A stretch of DNA of 5,014 bases from Rhodococcus sp. IITR03 (lineage in GTDB: Bacteria; Actinomycetota; Actinomycetes; Mycobacteriales; Mycobacteriaceae), in contig LATQ01000001.1 in assembly GCA_001017865.1 (NCBI GenBank), positions 1,200,413 to 1,205,426 on the forward strand. Reading direction: 5' to 3'. How positions within the stretch are numbered: position 1 is the stretch's first letter; each line of letters opens with the position of its first letter. The notes under the pieces are model-generated. The model did not search any database, was not told where the DNA came from, and saw only the letters and a program-made list of their open reading frames with translations. Made by a program: the position numbers and the translations under genes. Below, piece by piece: positions 1 to 5,014 of the stretch.

Positions 1-1
1 A

Positions 2-1150
2 GCCGGATGCCGCAGCAGCCTTCGCGTCGTCGCTGCCTCCGCGCGTCCTCGGCGCGGGCCGGACGAGACCAACGGTCACTCGTTCGACGGACGCAACGGC
101 GACGCGCGCAACGCGACGGGCCGCAACGGTGCCGGGCCGCGACCCGACGCCGATCAACCTCGCCGGGAAGGGCTTTCGGGTCTTCCTCAGCGTCGTCCCG
201 GTACCACACCGGGTTCTGTCGCCGACGGACTCCCAGCAGTCGCAGTCCTTGCCGGTCCGTGAGCCCCAGCAGGTTCGGCACATCGTGCACCCGCCCCGCC
301 GCAGCGACCCGCGTCCCCCGGTCTTCCGCAGCGTCGGCCGGGCGCGACTCCCGGCCTGCCGGGACGGGCTTCCGGATCGTCCCCGTCCGTTCCGCAGAAC
401 CGGCCGGACGCACCGAACCGTCCCGACCTGCCGCAGCGCGCACCCGCGCAGGATGCACAGCGCGCACCCGCGCAGGATGCGGACCGCCGGCAGCAGGAAC
501 CCTCGTCGGGTCTTCCGCAGCGCCGTCCGGGCAGCACAACCCGGTCTGCGCGTCGTCAGCCGGGCAGCACGCCGGGGCTTCCTCAGCGGCCCGCTGCGTC
601 GACCAACGGTTCCGAGCCCGATTCGGCTGCAGCGGTCTCCGGTCCGAGCATCGCCGACGGTGGCTCCGTCTCGCCGCACAGCGACGCGCAGCAGGCGGCC
701 CGCCATCGCTACCGGACCAACTCGGCGAAGACGGCATCGTTCTTCCAGCCGCGGCCCGACCTCGCGTCGGCCCGTCCGCAGCCGGCGAACACCCCGATCT
801 TCACCACGATGATGTCGGACTGGCTCGTCGACCCGACGAGCCTTCCGGAGGACCGCAGGAAGCGGGAGTGGCGCTCCGCGGCGGACGCGGGTTGGGAAGC
901 CGCACAGCGTGCTACCGAGGCCCCCGTGGAGGAGCACACCACCGCGGGTCTTCCGCGGCGCGCTCCCGGCGAGCGTCTGGTGCCGGGTGCCGTTCGGGCA
1001 CCGGCAACGGGTGAGCTGCCGAGGACCATTCGACGTCGAGACCCGGAAGCCATCCGGGCCAACTTGAGCCGCCATCAGCAGGGTGTCCGCAACGGACGCG
1101 CCTCGGCGAATTCCAGCAATCGCGAGAACGACGAACAGGGAGTTCGATGA
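2..1150 (+). CDS. C-terminal tail of conservon sensor histidine kinase (CvnA-like), 5'-partial, with internal frame disruption
   Basis: This is the end of a large membrane sensor kinase of the conservon (nitrate-sensor-like) type. The sensor, HAMP and ATPase domains would lie upstream of the window. The coding frame is the one starting at base 2. It encodes a long low-complexity tail rich in Pro, Arg, Gln and Ala with repeated GLPQRRPG-like motifs. The more ordered end follows: TPIFTTMMSDWLVDP (about 791-835), GWEAAQRA, GLPRRAPGERLVPGAV (947-994) and a C-terminal SRHQQGVRNGR. The GLPxRxPG..LVPG element and the QQGVRxGR end are, from family knowledge, typical of these kinases. The frame contains a TGA at 260-262. 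Between about 216 and 275 the next frame (read from base 3) has much higher third-position GC and encodes QQSQSLPVREPQQ, so compensating indels are likely. The stop overlaps the next gene's start (ATGA). Family assignment is firm; the exact sequence of residues near 215-290 is not. Confidence 0.88.
179..595 (+). repeat. Degenerate GLPQRRPG motif repeats in the kinase tail
   Basis: In the kinase frame, copies of G-L-P-Q-R-(R)-P-(G) start at 179, 320, 425 (as DLPQRAPA), 509 and 575. A related GLPRRAPG lies at 947, in the conserved C-terminal block. The copies are separated by Pro/Arg/Ser-rich linkers of unequal length. The pattern is an imperfect peptide repeat, not a DNA satellite. It probably forms a disordered cytoplasmic tail. 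Its function is unknown. Confidence 0.7.
437..484 (+). repeat. Two-copy 24-bp in-frame tandem repeat
   Basis: Bases 437-460 and 461-484 are adjacent 24-base copies whose first 20 bases are identical; they differ only near the 3' end (ACAG versus GGAC). They encode RAPAQDAQ followed by RAPAQDAD in the kinase frame. The near identity suggests a recent slippage duplication that kept the frame. Confidence 0.85.
1137..1142 (+). promoter_or_regulatory. Ribosome binding site for the roadblock gene
   Basis: AGGGAG lies four bases before the ATG at 1147. It is inside the end of the kinase coding region. It supports the ATG in the ATGA overlap over the downstream ATG at 1170 and the GTG at 1236. Confidence 0.6.
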
Positions 1151-1562
1151 ATATTGATCATGGATCCGACGCAGCTCGTCCATTGGACTGGTTGGTTTCC
1201 AACTTCGCGCGCGAGTCCCGGGTGTCTCGCATGCCGTGCTCGTGTCCGCCGACGGTCTGCTCATGGCCGCCAGCGCCCACCTCCCGGTGGATCGTGCCGA
1301 GCAGCTCGCTGCGGTGACCTCGGGCCTGGCCAGCCTGTCCAACGGTGTGTCGCAGTTGTTCGACGGTGGTGGTGTGCTGCAGTCCGTCGTGGAGATGCAG
1401 CACGGCTACCTGCTGCTGATGAGCGTCGGCGACGGCTCGCACCTGGCGGCTCTGACCGCCTCCGAGTGCGATATCGGACAGGTCGGTTACGAGATGGCGC
1501 TCCTGGTCGATCGAGTGGGTGCTTCGGTCGAAGCCACCCCGCGGGTCGGTCTAGGGTCCTGA
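1147..1562 (+). CDS. Roadblock/LC7 domain protein (CvnB-like), one-base frameshift near 1215
   Basis: This is the second conservon gene. Roadblock/LC7 proteins of this group are small cytoplasmic alpha/beta dimers related to MglB, the GTPase-activating partner of MglA. It is expected to act on the GTPase encoded downstream. The ATG at 1147 sits in an ATGA overlap with the kinase stop and follows AGGGAG (1137-1142). It reads [20 protein letters not shown], then the frame breaks after Glu23. GAG is followed directly by TCCCGGG where GAGGTCCCGGG would give E-V-P-G-V. From 1218 the +2-shifted frame continues [15 protein letters not shown], the conserved roadblock strand, then [22 protein letters not shown], ending at TGA 1560-1562. 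With one G restored the protein is 138 residues, the usual family length. Without it, translation from 1147 would run into an unrelated reading frame. The loss is probably a sequence error. Confidence 0.93.
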
Positions 1563-1575
1563 CGTCGAGGTGGCC

Positions 1576-1950
1576 ATGGAATCGCGGAAGCCGGAGTCGG
1601 TGCCGGACCAGCCCAGTCTGGTCCGGCCCTACTCCCTGACTTCGGGACGTACGAGTCCTGCGGTCGAACTGGCGTTGGAGGCGCTCATCCAGGCCATTCC
1701 GGGAACCGACGATCGGTCCCGGGATCTGGACAACATCAACGCCACGATCCTGGAGCTGTGCAAGGAATCACCCTCCGTCGCGGAGATCGCTGCGCGCGTG
1801 GGGGTGCCGATCGGCGTGGCACGCGTGCTCGTCGCCGATCTCGTCGAAGCCGGACACGTACAGATCCTGGCCACGCTGAAAGACGATTCGAGCGACGCGG
1901 AGCGTCGTGAGCTGATTGAAAGGGTCCTCAGTGGACTTCGCGAACTCTAA
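1576..1950 (+). CDS. DUF742 winged-helix conservon protein (CvnC-like)
   Basis: This is the third conservon gene, 124 residues and intact. Its N-terminal signature VRPYSLTSGRT (residues 16-26) is the hallmark of DUF742. A winged-helix-like segment follows at about residues 54-95, with SVAEIAARVGVPIGVARVLVADL and then EAGHV. Family members are cytoplasmic and accompany the roadblock protein and GTPase in conservons; the Streptomyces proteins are thought to assemble with the kinase at the membrane. The biochemical role is not settled. DNA binding is possible from the fold but not shown. The start chosen is ATG 1576, because GAGG at 1567-1570 is correctly spaced. GTG 1570 would add two residues and is the alternative. 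It starts 13 bases after the roadblock stop, and its last 20 bases overlap the GTPase gene. Confidence 0.93.
   Translation: MESRKPESVPDQPSLVRPYSLTSGRTSPAVELALEALIQAIPGTDDRSRDLDNINATILELCKESPSVAEIAARVGVPIGVARVLVADLVEAGHVQILATLKDDSSDAERRELIERVLSGLREL
1920..1924 (+). promoter_or_regulatory. Ribosome binding site setting the GTG start of the GTPase gene
   Basis: AAGGG lies six bases before GTG 1931, inside the end of the DUF742 gene. It decides in favour of this GTG and implies translational coupling of the two genes. Confidence 0.6.
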
Positions 1951-2517
1951 CGCCACGAAGCGCGTGACCTCGACCAAGATCGTGATCGCCGGAGGCTTCG
2001 GCGTCGGTAAGACGACTCTGGTCGGGGCGGTGTCGGAAATCGTGCCGCTTCGTACCGAGCGCTCGTGACGAACGCCAGCGACGGCGTCGACAACCTCTCT
2101 GCGACACCGCAGAAGGCGACCACCACGGTCGCCATGGACTTCGGTCGTATCAGTCTGGCCGACGACCTCGTCCTCTACCTGTTCGGCACGCCCGGACAGC
2201 ACCGCTTCTGGTTCATGTGGGACGACCTGATCCGCGGCGCCATCGGCGCGATCGTGCTGATCGATACGCGTCGCCTGGACGAGAGCTTCGCCGCCGTCGA
2301 CTTCTTCGAAGCGCGCAATCTCCCGTTCATCGTCGCCATCAACGAATTCGACGATGCGCCCCGGTACCCGCTCGAGGACATCCGTCAGGCGATGGCGATC
2401 TCGGCGGACGTGCCGATCGTGTCCATCGATGCGCGTGCCCGTGAGTCGGCGAAGCAGGCGCTGGTCACCGTCACCGAATACGCCTTGCGGAAGCTGCACC
2501 AGCCGGTGACCCAGTAA
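1931..2517 (+). CDS. Small Ras/MglA-like GTPase (CvnD-like), one-base frameshift near 2059
   Basis: This is the fourth conservon gene, a P-loop GTP-binding protein expected to be the molecular switch of the unit. The start is GTG 1931, overlapping the previous gene by 20 bases. The P-loop GGFGVGKT covers residues 21-28. The frame then hits TGA at 2066-2068. GAGCGCTCGTG is read where GAGGCGCTCGTG would continue as T-E-A-L-V-T-N. Translation resumes in the frame of 2065-2517. It carries the conserved block TTTVAMDFGRI (residues 64-74) and LFGTPGQHRFWF (84-95), a G3-like element in which DTAGQ is replaced by GTPGQ as is normal in this family. VLIDTRR (109-115) follows. NEFD (138-141) stands in place of NKxD, and VSIDARA near the end resembles G5. 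Restoring one G gives 195 residues, a typical length. A sequence error is more likely than a real break, because both halves are fully conserved. Confidence 0.94.
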
Positions 2518-3327
2518 TGGGGGAGGGCCTCGAACTCTTCACGATGGCTCGTGGGTCACGGTCCTCGCCTATCTGACCTCGGCGATCGGGGTGTTCGTCG
2601 GGGTCACCGGTGCTCGGCGGGTCCGCACCACCTCCAGTGACCGATTGCGTTCGTACTGGATGATTCTCGCGGCGCTGGTGAGCGGCGGCGTGGGTGTCTG
2701 GCTCGCCATGTTCCTGCCGATGGCGGGCTTCAACGTCGAGGACAGCGTGGTGCGGTACGACACCGTCACCATCGTGTTCTCGATGCTCGTCGCCTGGTGT
2801 CGGTGTACGTGGCGCTGTTCGTCGCGATTCCGAACAACGCTCCCGCCACCCTCGTCCGGACGGTCACGGGTGCTCTCGTGCTGGGCGCCGGCCTGGCGGG
2901 CGTGCCGTTCTCGGTCCTCGCCTCGGTGCGGATCCAGGGCTCGCTGACCTTCGATCCCCTCTGGGTCACCGCGGCGGCGGGCTTGGCGATCGCGACCGCC
3001 GTGGGCTTCCTGGCCCAGGTGAAGACCGCGGACACGTGGCCCAAGCGCCTGTTGAGCAGCGCCTTGGCCGGTGCCGCAGTGATCGCGGTGCACTTCCTCG
3101 CCGCCGCGTCGGTCCGTGTGGAGATCGACCCCGCGGTAGTGGTCTCCGGTGGGATCGAGGTCTTCTCGATTCTCTTCCCGCTCTTCGTCGTCGGCCTGCT
3201 GTTGCTGGCCGTCCCGATCGTCCTGGTGCTCCAGGCCCCGGATCGTCTTGCGGCGGAACTGGAAGCGGAATCCGAGCGGTGGGCGGCGGACGGCCAGGCA
3301 GAGCCCGTCGACGGTCGGATCTTCTGA
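2517..3327 (+). CDS. Divergent MHYT-type seven-helix membrane protein fused to the conservon operon, two one-base frameshifts
   Basis: ATG 2517 overlaps the GTPase stop (TAATG). Two losses break the frame. Near 2540, CTCTTCACG should be CTCTTCCACG (L-F-H-D-G-S-W). Near 2793, GTCGCCTGG should be GTCGCCCTGG (V-A-L-V-S-V-Y). With both restored the protein is 270 residues with about seven hydrophobic helices. Residues 1-82 then align position for position with the intact MHYT gene at 3473: W13, Y19, G25, WLxxF 62-66, M69, GF 71-72, RYD 80-82. It shares VRIQG after the second motif. The motif residues themselves are lost: MHFIGM becomes AMFLPM (64-69), MHYSGM becomes VPFSVL (130-135) and LHYTGM becomes VHFLAA (192-197), so only H193 remains. 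The family is known for predicted copper or small-ligand sensing in the membrane. This copy probably cannot bind metal in the usual way and may be structural or signalling. A charged helical tail follows the last helix. Confidence 0.85.
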
Positions 3328-3332
3328 AGATC
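3318..3332. repeat. Perfect 7-bp inverted repeat centred on the stop codon
   Basis: GATCTTC, one T, then GAAGATC form a perfect dyad that spans the TGA of the first MHYT gene. The spacer is too short for a good hairpin loop without opening the inner pairs, and no T-run follows at once. It could be a weak terminator, a protein-binding dyad or chance. Confidence 0.4.
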
Positions 3333-3363
3333 GTCCTAATTTGTTGTCACCCAAAACATCTGG

Positions 3364-3389
3364 TTGAAATCCCGGAAGTGGAGTAGCCT
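3364..3389 (+). promoter_or_regulatory. Possible promoter in the 145-base spacer before the intact MHYT gene
   Basis: The spacer 3328-3472 contains no gene. Its first half is distinctly more AT-rich than its surroundings. Within it, TTGAAA (3364-3369) and TAGCCT (3384-3389, fitting the TANNNT -10 common in mycolate actinobacteria) are 14 bases apart, which is short of the usual 16-18. TTGTCA at 3344-3349 is another candidate -35 but is not well spaced to a -10. A separate promoter is plausible because the spacer is long compared with the coupled junctions upstream. Confidence 0.25.
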
Positions 3390-3472
3390 TCTGCGCAGCT
3401 CGGGGGTCGCTGTCGGTCTACTCGGCACGACACGGACCGATGCGCCGTGCGTGCCGCTTCCTTGGGGGCAAC

Positions 3473-4312
3473 ATGTCGCACGAGGTTCACCATTTCTCCA
3501 TGGGCGGTTGGCTTTTCGCTCTCTCCTACATCACGTCCGCGGTCGGGTGCTATGCCGGTCTGTCCTGCGCGCGCAAGGCTGCGAACGCGTGGACGTCGGT
3601 CGCCCGGACCCGATGGACACTCATGGCAGCCCTGTCCATCGGGGGCGTCGGAATCTGGTTGATGCACTTCATCGGGATGATGGGCTTCGACGTACCCGGT
3701 TCCGCGATCCGTTACGACCTCGGGCTGACGCTGCTGTCGGTCGCGCTCGCCGTGACGGCCACACTGTTCGGATTGCGGATCGTCGACACCGACGTGCAGT
3801 GGATCCGCGCCTTGCCGTCGGACGTCCGGCTCCTCGTCGGCGGCGTCATCATGGGCTTCGCCGTCGCCGGAATGCATTACAGCGGCATGGCCGCGGTGCG
3901 GATCCAGGGCGAACTCGAGCAGGGGCGGTCGTACGTCGCGGCGTCCGTGGGGATCGGTGTCGTCGCGTCGATCGTCGCGTTGTGGCTGTCGCGGGTCGCG
4001 GAACGGCCGGCCGTGCGGATCCCGGCCGCCGCCGTCATGGGATGTGCAGTCGTGGCACTGCACTACACGGGCATGGCCGGGATCGCGGTGACCGTCGATC
4101 CTTCCGCTCCGAATCCGGAGGGAATGACCATCATGACCTTGCTGTTCCCCGGATTCATCATCGGTGTCGCGCTGCTCGCGGTGCCGGTCGTGGCTCTGAT
4201 GGCATCGGCGAGCATCCAGGACCTCGAGCAGGATCGGGAGGTGGCGACCTGGCTCGGTGAGGAGGGTCCCGATCCGGTCTCCCGTCCCCACGGACGACAT
4301 GTGAAACGGTGA
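3473..4312 (+). CDS. MHYT-domain integral membrane sensor protein, complete
   Basis: This 279-residue protein has about seven hydrophobic helices and three canonical MHYT motifs: MHFIGM (64-69), MHYSGM (134-139) and LHYTGM (196-201). They sit at the outer ends of helices, followed by extracytoplasmic stretches (FDVPGSAIRYD, VRIQGELEQG, VTVDPSAPNPEG). The MHYT family was described as a putative bacterial sensor whose Met and His residues may bind copper and respond to a gas such as O2, CO or NO. The ligand here is unknown. No GGDEF or EAL output domain is fused; only a short polar tail of about 30 residues follows the last helix, so output would need a partner. The start is ATG 3473: GGGGG at 3464-3468 precedes it and the downstream paralogue begins at the same point (MSHxVHHFSMG). 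ATG 3440 is an in-frame alternative that would add 11 residues. It is the only MHYT gene here with an unbroken frame. Confidence 0.95.
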   Translation: MSHEVHHFSMGGWLFALSYITSAVGCYAGLSCARKAANAWTSVARTRWTLMAALSIGGVGIWLMHFIGMMGFDVPGSAIRYDLGLTLLSVALAVTATLFGLRIVDTDVQWIRALPSDVRLLVGGVIMGFAVAGMHYSGMAAVRIQGELEQGRSYVAASVGIGVVASIVALWLSRVAERPAVRIPAAAVMGCAVVALHYTGMAGIAVTVDPSAPNPEGMTIMTLLFPGFIIGVALLAVPVVALMASASIQDLEQDREVATWLGEEGPDPVSRPHGRHVKR

Positions 4313-4419
4313 TGTGATGTGAACCCCCACAGTGCGATAAGGTCGCTTACGCTGCTGGAAAGTCGGGGTGCAGCTCGCATCGGGTAGGTCGTGGCGCGCG
4401 CCCTCCGAGCGCGGTGGTG

Positions 4420-4434
4420 ACAGCGCGCCGCTGT
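4420..4434 (+). promoter_or_regulatory. Small stem-loop abutting a ribosome binding site
   Basis: ACAGCG, loop CGC, CGCTGT form a perfect 6-bp GC-rich stem with a three-base loop. It ends one base before the start of GAGG (4435-4438), the ribosome binding site of the following GTG start. It could modulate initiation. In DNA of this GC content such hairpins also arise by chance. Confidence 0.35.
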
Positions 4435-4438
4435 GAGG
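4435..4438 (+). promoter_or_regulatory. Ribosome binding site for the third MHYT gene
   Basis: GAGG lies seven bases before GTG 4446. It supports this GTG, which also matches the ATG start position of the upstream paralogue. Confidence 0.55.
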
Positions 4439-4445
4439 ACCTCAC

Positions 4446-5014
4446 GTGTCGCACGACGTACACCATTTCTCCATGGGGATGTGGGTTTTCTTCCTCTCCT
4501 ACGCCACCGCCGTGATGGGCTCCTTCGTCGGATTGTCCTGCGTCCGGCGGTCGCTCGACGAGCCGCGGCGCAGCGGCAACTGGTGGCTCCTCATGCGTCG
4601 TTGTCCATCGGCGGCGTGGGTATCTGGCTCATGCACTTCATCGGCATGATGGGCTTCTCCGTGCCGGGTACGACCATCCGATACGAACTGGCACCGACGG
4701 TCTTCTCCGTCGTGCTCGCCGTCGTCGCGACCCTCGTGGGTCTGCGGATCGCCGACGTACACGACGTCAGCAAGCACCGCATTCCCGAATCGGTGCGGTT
4801 GCTCATCGGCGGTCTGTTGATGGGCGCGGCCGTGAGCATGATGCACTACAGCGGAATGTTCGCCATCCACATCCGCGGCACGATCGAACACGAGACGGGG
4901 TACGTCATCGCGTCGGTGATCATCGGCGTCGTCGCCTCCACCGCCGCGCTCGCGCTGGCCCGCCGCGCGCGGCGTCTCGAGGTCCGCGTCGTCGCGGCCT
5001 TCGTCATGGGATGC
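4446..5014 (+). CDS. MHYT-domain integral membrane sensor protein, 3'-partial, one-base frameshift near 4595
   Basis: This is a close paralogue of the gene at 3473, cut by the window end at about residue 190. It begins with GTG and reads MSHDVHHFSMGMWVFFLSYA, nearly identical to the upstream copy in both protein and DNA. The frame breaks at CTCATGCGTCG, where CTCATGGCGTCG would give L-L-M-A-S-L-S-I-G-G-V-G. Bases 4598-5014 continue in the next frame with MHFIGM (residues 63-68) and MHYSGM (133-138). The third motif would fall just past the end; the last residues, FVMGC, match the MGC that precedes it in the upstream paralogue. Both available motifs are canonical, so metal or gas sensing is as plausible as for the upstream copy. 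The C-terminus, including any fused output domain, cannot be seen. Confidence 0.92.

Larger units (their letters stand above)
4313..4445. other. 133-base spacer between the two canonical MHYT genes
   Basis: No gene is seen. The left part has a short direct repeat (TGATGTGATGTGA around 4310-4322) and a moderately AT-rich stretch with TAAGGT (4338-4343) and TACGCT (4348-4353). Both fit a loose TANNNT -10, but neither has a convincing -35. The right part is very GC-rich and ends in a small hairpin and the ribosome binding site of the next gene. Confidence 0.4.

Noticed and set aside
7..1014. Long open frame of 335 codons on the + strand over the kinase tail
   Set aside because: It is rich in Arg, Ser and Cys with no family resemblance. 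The frame one base over encodes the conserved kinase C-terminus and runs to the operon overlap. Long shadow frames are normal at this GC content.
1213..2068. Programmed ribosomal frameshifting at the roadblock and GTPase breaks
   Set aside because: A -1 slip would be needed at both places, but no X-XXY-YYZ slippery heptamer or clear downstream structure is present. Similar breaks occur at unrelated positions in other genes, so missing bases explain them better.
1768..2499. 243-codon open frame on the - strand opposite the DUF742 and GTPase genes
   Set aside because: It is a shadow frame across two conserved genes, with no recognisable domain.
2569..3354. 261-codon open frame on the - strand opposite the first MHYT gene
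   Set aside because: The composition is Arg/Asp/Glu/Gln-rich without motifs. The + strand, once repaired, gives a seven-helix protein that aligns with the paralogue.
4309..4322. Short tandem repeat GTGATGTGATGTGA after the intact MHYT gene
   Set aside because: Fewer than three copies of a five-base unit overlapping a stop codon; too short to support a regulatory or repeat call.
3347..4330. 327-codon open frame on the - strand opposite the intact MHYT gene
   Set aside because: Its His/Asp/Arg-rich composition is that of an antisense shadow of a high-GC gene, and the + strand protein there is an unmistakable MHYT domain.
1..5014. CRISPR array, tRNA or rRNA gene, insertion sequence or attachment site
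   Set aside because: I saw no spaced direct repeats of CRISPR type, no cloverleaf-like or rRNA-like segments, no transposase and no flanking inverted repeats.

Overview
The window is high-GC actinobacterial DNA. Its tightly packed genes, codon usage and protein families suggest a mycolic-acid-containing actinobacterium, most likely a Rhodococcus or close relative. The genus is an inference from protein style and was not tested. All genes read left to right on the + strand and there is no sign of mobile DNA.

Bases 2-2517 hold a conservon, the four-gene actinobacterial unit known as cvnABCD in Streptomyces, with a counterpart in Mycobacterium tuberculosis around Rv3365c-Rv3362c. In order it contains the C-terminal tail of a large sensor histidine kinase (start outside the window), a roadblock/LC7 protein, a DUF742 winged-helix protein and a small Ras/MglA-like GTPase. 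The junctions are an ATGA overlap, a 13-base gap and a 20-base overlap, so the genes are almost certainly one transcript. A gene for an MHYT-type integral membrane protein starts inside the stop codon of the GTPase gene (TAATG), making it a fifth, translationally coupled member.

Bases 3328-5014 carry two more MHYT-domain genes, each behind its own spacer of about 140 bases. The first (3473-4312) is complete and intact. The second (4446 onward) is a close paralogue that runs off the window. Both keep the canonical M-H-x-x-G-M motifs. The operon-linked copy has lost nearly all of these putative metal ligands. The layout suggests a membrane MHYT sensor module, with one degenerate and two canonical subunits, working with a kinase/roadblock/GTPase switch. 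That functional link is inference.

The reading frame breaks repeatedly. The roadblock gene, the GTPase gene, the first MHYT gene (twice) and the third MHYT gene each need one added base. Every loss is explained by a run of G or C that is one base too short. The kinase tail has an in-frame TGA flanked by signs of compensating indels. Restoring the bases gives full-length proteins that line up with their families and with each other. Sequencing or assembly error is therefore more likely than gene decay, and broken genes are annotated here as CDS with the break described.
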